64,000 nt of DNA. Source: an uncultured Lachnospiraceae bacterium (GTDB taxonomy: Bacteria > Bacillota > Clostridia > Lachnospirales > Lachnospiraceae). The position numbers and the translations under genes are program-made. The stretch lies in assembly GCA_946628415.1 (NCBI GenBank), contig CAMOWK010000004.1:78742-142741 (forward strand), given 5' to 3'. Every line of letters begins with the position of its first letter. Within the stretch, counting starts at the first letter, position 1. Under the pieces are notes generated by a model that did no database searches, was not told the origin of the DNA, and saw nothing but the letters and a program-made list of their open reading frames with translations. This document shows positions 52,904-61,941 of this stretch, in pieces.

Positions 52904-52932
52904 TTGGTTATTATACAGATAGATGATATAAT
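52904..52932 (+). promoter_or_regulatory. candidate promoter of the phosphorelay genes
   Basis: TTGGTT, a 17-base spacer and a perfect TATAAT lie about 73 bases before the REC-GGDEF-REC gene. A small GCCTT-AAGGC hairpin lies just upstream. Confidence 0.5.
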
Positions 52933-53004
52933 AAAATAGTATTATTCTATCCTGAGGTAGAGTATTTTCAGAGTTAAGTAGTTATAGTGAGAAGGAGTTT
53001 TTTT

Positions 53005-54777
53005 ATGGCTAAATGGATTATGGTTGTTGATGATGATACTGCAAATCTTCAGATGGCAGGACATATACTCAGCAAGAATAATATGAGGGTTACAGCACTC
53101 AAATCAGGACGGGCACTTCTTGACTATGTGGATAAGAACGGAACGCCGGATCTTATTCTTCTTGATATAAAAATGCCGGAAATGGACGGATTCCAGACAC
53201 TGGAAAATCTAAGGATACTTGAATCCGATAAAGGGCTTCAAGAAACTCCGGTAATCTTTCTTACCGCAGATGAGAATACAGGTACGGAAACAAGAGGCTT
53301 TGAGGTCGGGGTGTCTGACTTCATAAGAAAGCCGTTTAATCCTGATGTACTGCTCAGGAGAATTAATAATGTTATTGCTATGAAAAGCGAGATGCTTTCT
53401 CTAAAGAGTGAAGCAACTACCGATAAGCTTACCGGACTTCTCAATAAGGCTGCAACGGGTGTGGAGCTTTCCAAGATGTGTATAAGAGAGACCGGATGTC
53501 TTATGATGATCGATCTTGATTCATTTAAGCTTGTAAATGACATTTACGGGCATGAGATGGGTGACAAGGTTCTGATTTCATTTGCAAATATCATCAGGAA
53601 AACAGTGCCCGAAAAGAGTAAAATCGGACGTATCGGTGGAGATGAATTTGCCGCCTTCAGTTATGGCATTACCACTAAAGAAGATGTGGAGAAGATATCA
53701 AAAGATCTGAATGAAAAGCTTCAAAAATCTGCCAGAGAGCTTATGGGCGAGGATATGAATATTCCGCTTGGAGCATCGGTCGGAGCCGTTGATGTACCTA
53801 AATACGGAAATGATTACACATCACTTCTAAAACTTGCGGACAAATGTCTTTATAAGGTAAAAAAGAACGGCAAACATGGGTATGAGCTTTATAATTCAAA
53901 TACATTTACAGAGGAAGAAACTGTATCATCCATAATGACTATAAGGGATATTTCTGAAATACTCGGCGAGAGGAATATCCCGAGCGTTGCGCTTCAGCTC
54001 GATATGGATGCATTTTCGTATGTATACAGATATGTTATTAGATACATTGCAAGGCATAATGTAAATGCATGTAAAGTGCTTTACACGCTTGACTGCCCGG
54101 AAGGTGAGTCAGAAGAGGACTACAGAGAGGCATGTGATGAATTCGGTAATCACGTTATCAAGAGTCTTCGTAAGTCGGATATAATGACGAGAAGCAGATA
54201 CAACCAGTATTACATTTTCCTTACAGATATAAGGGAAGAATTTACTGAAAGAGTAATGGGTCAGATAATCAATTCATGGAAAGAAGAGCATGGAGACAAC
54301 CTTATTATTTCATTTGACAGTGAATTCGTAAGAAGTGAAATCGGCTCCACGCTTATAGTTGAAGATAAGCATGTAGTTGTGGTCGATGATGAGGAAGCTA
54401 CACTGAAACATACTGAAAGCATACTTAAGGGAGCAGGTTTCAGGGTTACTGCACTTAGATCGGGATTTGAACTTCTTGACTACCTTCAGAATAATGAAGA
54501 ACTTCCTGATCTCGTACTTCTTGATAAGATGATGCCGGAAATGGATGGCTACGAGACTTACAGGAAGCTTAAAGAAATGGGCGGAGATGCAAGCCGTGTT
54601 TCCATCATATACCTGACCTCTGATGAGAGCAGTGATACAGAGGTGGAAGGCCTTGCTCTCGGCGCAATGGATATAATAAGAAAACCGTTTATTCCGGAGG
54701 TGCTGCTGCTTCGTGTCAATCACATCATGGAACTGGTATTGCTTAGAAAACGATTCCATAAGATAATCAAGGTTTGA
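53005..54777 (+). CDS. REC - GGDEF - degenerate GGDEF - REC response regulator
   Basis: The protein has 590 residues. The first receiver domain (1-125) has the phosphoacceptor D54 in L-L-D-I-K-M-P-E-M-D-G. A GGDEF domain (about 135-300) has D-L-D-S-F-K-L-V-N-D and an intact G211-G-D-E-F215, so cyclic di-GMP synthesis is likely. Residues 300-450 look like a second, decayed cyclase fold (L-Q-L-D-M-D-A-F then R-S-R-Y-N-Q-Y-Y-I-F-L where G-G-D-E-F would be). A second receiver (about 460-585) has D507 in L-L-D-K-M-M-P-E-M-D-G. AAGGAG lies 7 bases before the chosen ATG. It is followed by two hybrid kinases and is their likely output. Confidence 0.9.
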   Translation: MAKWIMVVDDDTANLQMAGHILSKNNMRVTALKSGRALLDYVDKNGTPDLILLDIKMPEMDGFQTLENLRILESDKGLQETPVIFLTADENTGTETRGFEVGVSDFIRKPFNPDVLLRRINNVIAMKSEMLSLKSEATTDKLTGLLNKAATGVELSKMCIRETGCLMMIDLDSFKLVNDIYGHEMGDKVLISFANIIRKTVPEKSKIGRIGGDEFAAFSYGITTKEDVEKISKDLNEKLQKSARELMGEDMNIPLGASVGAVDVPKYGNDYTSLLKLADKCLYKVKKNGKHGYELYNSNTFTEEETVSSIMTIRDISEILGERNIPSVALQLDMDAFSYVYRYVIRYIARHNVNACKVLYTLDCPEGESEEDYREACDEFGNHVIKSLRKSDIMTRSRYNQYYIFLTDIREEFTERVMGQIINSWKEEHGDNLIISFDSEFVRSEIGSTLIVEDKHVVVVDDEEATLKHTESILKGAGFRVTALRSGFELLDYLQNNEELPDLVLLDKMMPEMDGYETYRKLKEMGGDASRVSIIYLTSDESSDTEVEGLALGAMDIIRKPFIPEVLLLRVNHIMELVLLRKRFHKIIKV

Positions 54778-54792
54778 TAAAGGAGAACCATA

Positions 54793-57603
54793 ATGCGAGA
54801 AACACATAACAGAAAAGAATTATATGAGTCCTCACATCTGGTTATCCTGATCAGTTATACGATTTTTGTCATCATGTTTCTTGTGGATACATTTATCCGC
54901 GACTGGGAAAAATGGCCGCTTGTGCTTGTGTTTGCGGGACTTATAATCAGCTGGACCATGCACATTAGAAATAATCCGGGTGATTACCAGAGAATCTGGT
55001 TTTATGCAGCGATGATCATGTGTACGTTATTTATGTATGGAACGCATGATTCCAGTACATTTGATCTGGCTGTAGTTGCATCGGTCGTAATAATCCTTTT
55101 TACCATTACAAGTATCAAGGGGCTCACATATCTTTGTCAGATTACCTACTATATCACGATGGGGTACGGACTTTTTAATCTGTACAGGATGGGCGAAACA
55201 TTTTCAGTTAATCTTATAAACCGTACAGTCCTCCACGTGGTGCTTATAACAATGATTGCGTGGATAGCAAGAAGCATTATAGACAGGTGGTCAGATGTAC
55301 TTGACCGTTCGGAATATGAGATTGAAGAGCTTACCGAGTCAACTGAAAGGCTGAATGATTTTCTTGCAAATGTATCGCATGAGCTTCGTACTCCGGTAAA
55401 TGCAGTGATAGGTCTTTCCGGAATATGCATTGAAAAGGAATCAAACGAGGAAGTTAAAAAGGATCTTGTATCCATAAGGAGTGCGGGAAGAAAGGTTGCC
55501 GAGCAGATAGGAGATATCCTTGATTATTCGGAAATAGATAAGGGAAGGCTCATAAGAAACGATGAAGACTATCTGCTTTCCTCAATGATCAATGACATAA
55601 TAGCTGACTTCCGTGATGATATACCCGATGGAGTTGAACTGATCGTAAATATAACTCCGTCGATTCCTGCTGTCATGAACAGCGATGTTACAAAAATTAA
55701 GAAGATTGTTAAAGCACTTATCTCCAATGGACTTAAATACACACGTGAAGGCGGTGTTTATGTCGAGATAGATTCCGAGAAACATGATTATGGTGTTAAC
55801 CTCAGAATTACCGTAACAGATACAGGTATCGGTATGACGGAGGAAGAGCTCGGCAAGATATACGAGAGATATTATCAGTCGGATTCAAGCAGGACCAGAT
55901 CCAGCGGAGGACTTGGACTTGGGCTTGGTATAGTAGCCGGCTTTGTTTCGCTGCTGGGCGGCTTTATGACCATTAACAGCAAGGTGGATGAAGGAACTAC
56001 AGTAAGGGTAAGTATTCCGGAAAGAGTCATTGATGAAAAACACTGTATGTCTATAGAGAATCCTGAAAATCTGGCTGTAGGTGTATTTCTCCATTTTGAC
56101 AAATTCTCTGATCCAAGAGTCAGAGATTATTATAGCAGGGTTGCTGTTTCCATGGCGACAGGGCTTGGAATCGGTATGCAAACTGTTGATAGCGTTGAAA
56201 GCCTTAAGAAACTGCTTGATACGACTGAACTTACGCATCTTTTTATAGGAAATGCAGAGTATACTGAAAACAGTAAGTATATTGAATCGCTTACAAGCAG
56301 GATGCGTGTGATAGTAGTTGCCGAAAAAGGATTTTCGCTTAAAAAGGGTTCGGGAGCGAGCCTTATGCATAAACCTTTCTATGGGATTCCGGTTGCGGCA
56401 ATCCTCAATTCGGGAATCAGGGGCGTGGAGCTCTCTCATAAGAAGATGTACCTCGAATCCGTCAGGGCACTTGTTGTTGATGATGAGCCTATGAATCTCA
56501 TCGTGGCAAAGAGTTTATTCGGAAGATATGGTATGGTTGTTACAACTGCGGCATCCGGTCCGGAGTCAATTGAGAAAAGCCGCGAAATGGAATTTGACAT
56601 CATTTTCATGGATCATATGATGGGCGGCATGGACGGCGTTGAGGCTATGAAAAGGATAAGGGCGGATGTGTCCGGACATGGACAGAACATCCCTATAGTA
56701 GCACTTACGGCAAATGCAATGAGTTCTGCCAAACAGATGTTTATATCCGAGGGCTTTGATGGATTTATCAGCAAGCCTATAGAGATTGAAGAATTTGAAA
56801 GAACCATGAAGAAGGTTCTGCCGGGCGGCATGATTAAATACATAGATAAAGATGATGACATCGAAGAAAGAAATGCAGGTAGAACTGATAATAATTCATA
56901 TGAAGATAATGCAAGTGACAAAGCTGACACTACTACCGGAGCAGCTGATGCAGGTAGAACAGATAACTTATCCGGAGTAGATGCAGTGTCATTTGAAGAT
57001 AAACTTAAGGCGGCTCATATTGATGTTGATACGGGACTTGGGTATGCAGCGGGAGATGTTGAATTTTATAAAGTGATTCTCGAACAGTTCGCAGGTGAAG
57101 CCGCTGATAAGATAATGAAAATGAATGCTCATGTAAGTAACTCTGCTTATAAAGACTATGAGATCATAATTCATGCCGTAAAGAGTACATCAAAGATGAT
57201 AGGTGCTATGGATCTTTCGGAAGAGGCATTTAAGCTTGAGGAAGCTGCCGGTAAGCAGGATGCTGATTATATAAAGGAGCATCACGAAGCGGTAATGAAG
57301 AGATTTCGTGATCTGTCAGATGGGATACTTACAGCGCTTGGAAAGAAGACTGAATCCCGTGACAGTGACGACGTGATGGAATTCGGCCCCGAGAGCGACG
57401 ACGTGATGGAATTCGGCTCCGGTAGTGACGACGTGATGGAGTTCGGCCCAGAGAACGACGACGTGATGGAGTTCGACCCAGAGAGCGATGATGTGATGGA
57501 GTTCGACCCAGAGAGCGATGATGTGATGGGGTTCGGCTCCGGCAGTGACGACGATGTGATAGAATTTGGACCGGAAGAAAATTCCGGTACGGAGGAGTCA
57601 TGA
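54793..57603 (+). CDS. hybrid histidine kinase with REC, Hpt and acidic decapeptide-repeat tail
   Basis: The protein has 936 residues. Five or six membrane segments (about 15-165) form the input. HisKA has H196 in N-V-S-H-E-L-R-T-P; the ATPase domain has N-G-L-K-Y-T and G-L-G-L-G-L-G. A degenerate receiver-like stretch lies at about 430-545, then a true receiver with D607 in F-M-D-H-M-M-G-G-M-D-G. An Hpt domain follows with H794 in I-H-A-V-K-S-T-S-K-M-I-G. The tail (858-928) is seven copies of about ten residues, S-D-D-V-M-E-F-G-P-E. The full chain His-Asp-His is in one protein, so phosphate can be passed on to a separate receiver, probably the product of the gene 15 bases upstream. Its stop overlaps the next start. 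Confidence 0.92.
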   Translation: MRETHNRKELYESSHLVILISYTIFVIMFLVDTFIRDWEKWPLVLVFAGLIISWTMHIRNNPGDYQRIWFYAAMIMCTLFMYGTHDSSTFDLAVVASVVIILFTITSIKGLTYLCQITYYITMGYGLFNLYRMGETFSVNLINRTVLHVVLITMIAWIARSIIDRWSDVLDRSEYEIEELTESTERLNDFLANVSHELRTPVNAVIGLSGICIEKESNEEVKKDLVSIRSAGRKVAEQIGDILDYSEIDKGRLIRNDEDYLLSSMINDIIADFRDDIPDGVELIVNITPSIPAVMNSDVTKIKKIVKALISNGLKYTREGGVYVEIDSEKHDYGVNLRITVTDTGIGMTEEELGKIYERYYQSDSSRTRSSGGLGLGLGIVAGFVSLLGGFMTINSKVDEGTTVRVSIPERVIDEKHCMSIENPENLAVGVFLHFDKFSDPRVRDYYSRVAVSMATGLGIGMQTVDSVESLKKLLDTTELTHLFIGNAEYTENSKYIESLTSRMRVIVVAEKGFSLKKGSGASLMHKPFYGIPVAAILNSGIRGVELSHKKMYLESVRALVVDDEPMNLIVAKSLFGRYGMVVTTAASGPESIEKSREMEFDIIFMDHMMGGMDGVEAMKRIRADVSGHGQNIPIVALTANAMSSAKQMFISEGFDGFISKPIEIEEFERTMKKVLPGGMIKYIDKDDDIEERNAGRTDNNSYEDNASDKADTTTGAADAGRTDNLSGVDAVSFEDKLKAAHIDVDTGLGYAAGDVEFYKVILEQFAGEAADKIMKMNAHVSNSAYKDYEIIIHAVKSTSKMIGAMDLSEEAFKLEEAAGKQDADYIKEHHEAVMKRFRDLSDGILTALGKKTESRDSDDVMEFGPESDDVMEFGSGSDDVMEFGPENDDVMEFDPESDDVMEFDPESDDVMGFGSGSDDDVIEFGPEENSGTEES
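57364..57576 (+). repeat. 30-bp in-frame tandem repeat, seven copies
   Basis: Six units of exactly 30 bp (57364-57543) and one of 33 bp encode the S-D-D-V-M-E-F-G-P-E tail of the hybrid kinase. Adjacent copies differ by only a few bases, so the array is recent or kept homogeneous, and the copy number can be expected to vary between strains. Confidence 0.88.
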
Positions 57604-60272
57604 ATATAAAAAATCTATTTAAAAGAATATATGATGAAAATATAGATATAAGGCAGAGACTCTTCGTTTTTAATATTCTCAGCATTATAGTCATACTTGG
57701 TATTACATCGTTAGAGATATTATTTACAAGCAGCATGTTTGAAATTGCAATCGCGACATTTGGCTTTTTGCTTGTCATTATCATTATATCGATTGTAAGT
57801 GTCTGGAAAAACAGGATAAGAGTAGGTTCAATTGCAGTAACAGCCCTTATGTGTTTTATATATTTTCCGATTACATTTGTTAATACGGGAGGAATCAAGG
57901 GCACAGGATCTGTATGGTTTATCTTTAATATTCTCCTTATAGCGCTGCTTCTTGAAAGAATGGACAGAGTTGTAATGTTTATTCTTGAGGATTTAGTCTT
58001 CGTCGGATGTTATATCGTTGCATTTTTATTTCCGGATATTTTCCCGACATACGTCAGCGGTTTGTCTATTATCTATTCATTTACGGCTGTTTTCCTGATA
58101 AGTATAGAAGTCAGCGTTATGCTGGTGTTTGAAAACAGGCTCTACATAAAAATGAATGAAAAGGCGAAGAAGCAGACCGAAGAGATAGAAGCGTTAAATG
58201 CATCGCAGAACAGATTCTTTTCGAGCATGAGCCATGAAATCCGTACACCGATAAATACCATAATTGGCTTGAATGAGATGATACTCAGGGAAGATATTTC
58301 TGATGAGGTGGCGGAAGATGCTGTTAATATCAGGGTTGCGGGAAAGCTTCTTCTTAATCTCATAAATGACATCCTTGATATGTCTAAATTTCAGGCAGGC
58401 GATATGAAACTTCTGCTTGAACCCTATCATCCCGGGAATATGCTTTCCGATATAGTCGGAATGCTCTGGATAAGGGCTAAGGAGAAGAATCTTGATTTTA
58501 ATGTAAATGTATCGCCTGATCTTCCGGTAGAGCTTATTGGTGATGAAGTAAGGATTAAGCAGGTTCTTATGAATGTCCTGAATAACTCTATCAAATATAC
58601 CAAGGAAGGAAGCATCACGCTTTCTGTAGAATGTGAGGAAAAGGAAGACGGCATTTACAATGTCATTTACTCTGTTACTGATACCGGAATGGGTATAAAG
58701 AAGGAAGATATTCCTTATCTTTTTACTGCATTTAAGAGAGTGGATGAGAGCAATACAAAACATATAGAAGGTACAGGACTCGGGCTTTCCATAGTGAAAC
58801 AGTTTGTTGATCTTATGGGCGGGAAAGTTACTGTCAACAGCGTATATACAAAGGGAACTACATTTATAATCGAGATACCCGAGAAGGCAACAACTGATAA
58901 GCAGATTGGGGAGTATGATTATAAGAAGACGCATGGCATCAAGACAAGATCAAGCTATAAGCAGAAATTTGAAGCACCGGAGGTTAAAATTCTTGTTGTT
59001 GATGATAATGAAGCAAACCTTCTTGTTGTAACCAAGCTTCTCCGTGATACCAGGGTTCAGATTGATACGGCGCACAGTGGAGCTGAGGCACTTTCCAAGA
59101 CTCTCGATACCAAGTACCATATGATCTTTATGGATCATCTTATGCCGGAAATGGATGGAATTGAGTGCTTTAAGGCGATTAAAGTTCAGGTAGGTGGGCA
59201 GAATCACGAAACTGATGTCATAATACTTACTGCAAATGCAGGAGAAGAAAACAGAGCTCTTTATGCTGAAACAGGCTTTGACGGATATCTTGTAAAACCT
59301 GTGAGCGGAGAAGAACTTGAAAGTGAAGTTATAAGACATGTTCCGAAGGAACTTATAAGGATAGTCGGTGAAGCCGGAGAAATCTCTTCTGATTCGATTT
59401 CGTGGATGAAGCAGAATCAGAAGAAGAGGAGAGTTGCCGTAGTTACGGAAAGCATTGCCGATCTTCCGGCAGATGTCTTAAAGAAATACGGTATAGCTGT
59501 CATCCCTCACAGTGTTAAAACAACAGAAGGTACATTTAAAGATGGAATTGAGATAAGTACGGAAGGTGTTCTTAAGTATATGGAAAACAGCGAAAGCACT
59601 GTTCTTCCTATTGCCCCGAGTGTAAGTGAAATGGAAAGCTTCTTTGCAAATCAGCTTACCATGGCGAATAATCTGATCTACATTTCCATTTCCGGTGATA
59701 TTGAAAATTCCGGTTATCCGAATGCGGCTCTTGCAGCCAATTCATTTGACAATGTTACTGTAGTTGACAGTGGGCACCTATCAAGCGGAGAAGGCCTTAT
59801 GGCGGTAATAGCTGCACGTATGGCTGAAGCCGGGATGGGCAGAGAGGAGATAGTGGCAAGGCTTGAAAAGTTCAGGAAAAAGATACATACAAGCTTTATA
59901 GTCGATAACCTTGACTATCTTTCAAGATCCGGACAGGTAAGTGCCCGAAGGGCAGGGCTCATCCGTGCATTTCAGGCAAGAACCATGATACGTGTCAAGG
60001 ACGGAAAGATTGGCGTTGCGAGAGTTTACTTTGGCGACAGAAGAAAGACCTGGAAAAAGTATATAGATAAGGCTTTGTCGGTATCAGGTATAGATAAACG
60101 TGTTGTATTTGTGACTTATGTTGGGCTTTCCATTAAAGAACTTGAATGGATTAAAGACCAGATTATGAAAAAGAAAAACTTTGATAAGATTATATTCCAG
60201 ATGGCGAATCCTTCAATCGCTGCTAACTGCGGTCCGGGGACATTTGGAATACTGTTGACGGAATCTGTATAG
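57600..60272 (+). CDS. hybrid histidine kinase - receiver - DegV fusion
   Basis: The protein has 890 residues. Six or so membrane segments (20-190) precede HisKA with H212 in S-M-S-H-E-I-R-T-P and an ATPase domain with N-N-S-I-K-Y-T and G-T-G-L-G-L-S. The receiver has D512 in F-M-D-H-L-M-P-E-M-D-G. The last 280 residues (about 611-890) are a complete DegV domain: V-A-V-V-T-E-S-I-A-D-L-P, F-K-D-G-I-E-I-S, V-V-D-S-G-H-L-S-S-G-E-G, and F-I-V-D-N-L-D-Y-L-S-R-S-G-Q-V-S. DegV (FakB) proteins bind a fatty acid and present it to a kinase. The fusion suggests a lipid-controlled or lipid-reporting phosphorelay. It has no Hpt; the kinase upstream has one, and their genes overlap as ATGA. Confidence 0.92.
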   Translation: MNIKNLFKRIYDENIDIRQRLFVFNILSIIVILGITSLEILFTSSMFEIAIATFGFLLVIIIISIVSVWKNRIRVGSIAVTALMCFIYFPITFVNTGGIKGTGSVWFIFNILLIALLLERMDRVVMFILEDLVFVGCYIVAFLFPDIFPTYVSGLSIIYSFTAVFLISIEVSVMLVFENRLYIKMNEKAKKQTEEIEALNASQNRFFSSMSHEIRTPINTIIGLNEMILREDISDEVAEDAVNIRVAGKLLLNLINDILDMSKFQAGDMKLLLEPYHPGNMLSDIVGMLWIRAKEKNLDFNVNVSPDLPVELIGDEVRIKQVLMNVLNNSIKYTKEGSITLSVECEEKEDGIYNVIYSVTDTGMGIKKEDIPYLFTAFKRVDESNTKHIEGTGLGLSIVKQFVDLMGGKVTVNSVYTKGTTFIIEIPEKATTDKQIGEYDYKKTHGIKTRSSYKQKFEAPEVKILVVDDNEANLLVVTKLLRDTRVQIDTAHSGAEALSKTLDTKYHMIFMDHLMPEMDGIECFKAIKVQVGGQNHETDVIILTANAGEENRALYAETGFDGYLVKPVSGEELESEVIRHVPKELIRIVGEAGEISSDSISWMKQNQKKRRVAVVTESIADLPADVLKKYGIAVIPHSVKTTEGTFKDGIEISTEGVLKYMENSESTVLPIAPSVSEMESFFANQLTMANNLIYISISGDIENSGYPNAALAANSFDNVTVVDSGHLSSGEGLMAVIAARMAEAGMGREEIVARLEKFRKKIHTSFIVDNLDYLSRSGQVSARRAGLIRAFQARTMIRVKDGKIGVARVYFGDRRKTWKKYIDKALSVSGIDKRVVFVTYVGLSIKELEWIKDQIMKKKNFDKIIFQMANPSIAANCGPGTFGILLTESV

Positions 60273-60293
60273 CAGATACAACAGAAAATGCCG

Positions 60294-60329
60294 GAACTCG
60301 GGGACATACATATAGTATCCCCCGGGTTC
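60294..60329 (+). terminator. possible terminator hairpin
   Basis: GAACTCGGGG and CCCCGGGTTC form a 10-bp stem with one mismatch, 20 bases after the DegV-fusion stop. There is no T run after it, so termination is uncertain. Confidence 0.35.
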
Positions 60330-60358
60330 TATATATGAAAAAATAGTGAGACAGGAAA

Positions 60359-61870
60359 ATGAAAAAAGACGATATAGTTACTCTGACAATAGAAGACATA
60401 GGAAACGATGGCGAAGGGATAGGCCATGCAGACGGCATGGCTTTTTTCGTTAAGGATGCCCTCCCCGGCGACACGATAGAAGCAAAAGTAATAAAGGTAA
60501 AAAAGAACCTTGCCTTTGGACGGCTGATTGAGATAAAGAGCCCGTCGCCGCACAGAACTCCCGCTGCCTGCCCCAATGCCCGTCCCTGTGGTGGGTGTAC
60601 CATGATGCATATGGATTATGCAGAGCAGCTCAGATTTAAAAGAAACAAGGTCATAAACTGTCTTGTTCGAATAGGTGGACTGGATAAGGATTATGTTGAG
60701 AGCATCATGGAGGCTGCCCATGGGATGAATGATGCGGACGGTAATTCTACGCCGTACAGATACAGGAATAAAATGCAGTTCCCGGTTGGCAGAGACAGGA
60801 ACGGGGAGCCTGTTATGGGATTTTATGCAGGCAGGACTCATCATATAATCCCGCTTGATGACTGCATAACCGGACATCCGGTGAACAGGTTTATCATAGA
60901 AGCTGTTAAGAAATATATAAATGACTATAGCGTATCTGTCTATGATGAAGAAAACGGAACCGGACTTCTCCGCCATATCATAACGCGAATCGGATTTTCC
61001 ACAGGAGAACTGATGGTGACTGTCGTTGCAAACGGAAGTAAACTTCCTAATAAAGAAGAACTGGTGAATTTACTGAGTGATGCCGTAAGCAGATTCAATA
61101 TGGATTCCGGGCAGAGTACAGAGATAAAGCTCGTTTCGGTAATGCTCAGTATAAATACGGAAAATACAAACAGGATACTTGGAAATGAAAGCAGAGTTTT
61201 ACATGGCAATGCATTTATCACGGATTACATTGGTGATACAGCGTTCCACATCTCTGCTGAGTCATTTTATCAGGTAAATCCGGTGATGACGCGGCGGCTT
61301 TACGGTAAAGCACTTGAATATGCTGCATTAACAGGTGCTGAAACTGTTTGGGATATGTATTGTGGAATCGGAACCATTTCTCTCTTCCTTGCAAAGCATG
61401 CGGGGAAGGTGTACGGAGTAGAGATAGTCCCTGAGGCAATTCGAGATGCAAAAGAAAATGCAAAGTTGAACGGTATAGATAATGCATCATTTTATGTGGG
61501 AAAAGCAGAGGAGCTTGCGCCGCAGCTAATTTCAGAATCTGACGGGGAAGACAATAATCCGGATGTAGTGGTCGTTGATCCGCCGCGAAAAGGCTGTGAT
61601 GTGAAACTTCTTGAAACGATCTCTTTAGTTAGCCCGAAAAGGATAGTTTATGTTTCGTGCGATCCGGCAACTCTTGCCCGGGATATAAAATATCTGAGAG
61701 AGCATGGGTATGAACTTCAAAAAGCAGGCATTTATGATCAGTTTTGCCATTCAAGCCATGTGGAGACCATCGCGTTGATTGAACGGGTCAGAAATGCGAA
61801 GGATTTTGTGCAGATAGGTATCGATGCGGAAGAATATTACAGAATTAAAGACGAAGAAAAAACAATATAA
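60359..61870 (+). CDS. rlmD: 23S rRNA (uracil-C5)-methyltransferase RlmD-like
   Basis: This 503-residue enzyme of the TrmA/RumA family methylates a uridine in 23S rRNA (U1939-type) or a similar site. It has an N-terminal TRAM domain (1-60), an iron-sulfur motif C-P-N-A-R-P-C-G-G-C near 75, SAM motif I in M-Y-C-G-I-G-T-I-S-L-F, V-V-D-P-P-R-K-G-C, and the catalytic Cys in Y-V-S-C-D-P-A-T-L-A-R-D. Firmicutes often have two or three paralogues (RlmD, RlmCD, TrmFO-unrelated), so the exact target base is not certain. ACAGGAAA precedes the ATG. Confidence 0.9.
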   Translation: MKKDDIVTLTIEDIGNDGEGIGHADGMAFFVKDALPGDTIEAKVIKVKKNLAFGRLIEIKSPSPHRTPAACPNARPCGGCTMMHMDYAEQLRFKRNKVINCLVRIGGLDKDYVESIMEAAHGMNDADGNSTPYRYRNKMQFPVGRDRNGEPVMGFYAGRTHHIIPLDDCITGHPVNRFIIEAVKKYINDYSVSVYDEENGTGLLRHIITRIGFSTGELMVTVVANGSKLPNKEELVNLLSDAVSRFNMDSGQSTEIKLVSVMLSINTENTNRILGNESRVLHGNAFITDYIGDTAFHISAESFYQVNPVMTRRLYGKALEYAALTGAETVWDMYCGIGTISLFLAKHAGKVYGVEIVPEAIRDAKENAKLNGIDNASFYVGKAEELAPQLISESDGEDNNPDVVVVDPPRKGCDVKLLETISLVSPKRIVYVSCDPATLARDIKYLREHGYELQKAGIYDQFCHSSHVETIALIERVRNAKDFVQIGIDAEEYYRIKDEEKTI

Positions 61871-61876
61871 AAACCA

Positions 61877-61931
61877 CGCATTGCGAAAAACTTAAAAATG
61901 TGGTATGCTGTCCCTATAAACACGCAATGCG
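61877..61931 (+). promoter_or_regulatory. promoter with paired operator sites
   Basis: TTGCGA (61881-61886), a 17-base spacer and TATGCT (61904-61909) form a promoter. CGCATTGCG (61877-61885) overlaps the -35 and CGCAATGCG (61923-61931) lies after the likely start; each is a palindrome about a central base and they are reverse complements of each other. The layout is that of an autorepressed gene, probably bound by the HTH protein encoded at 61942. Confidence 0.6.
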
Positions 61932-61941
61932 AGGTGATGCT

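Noticed and set aside
57329..57904. Open frame on the - strand with a repetitive Arg/Ser/His-rich sequence
   Set aside because: It is the antisense reading of the 30-bp decapeptide repeat and has no start signals.
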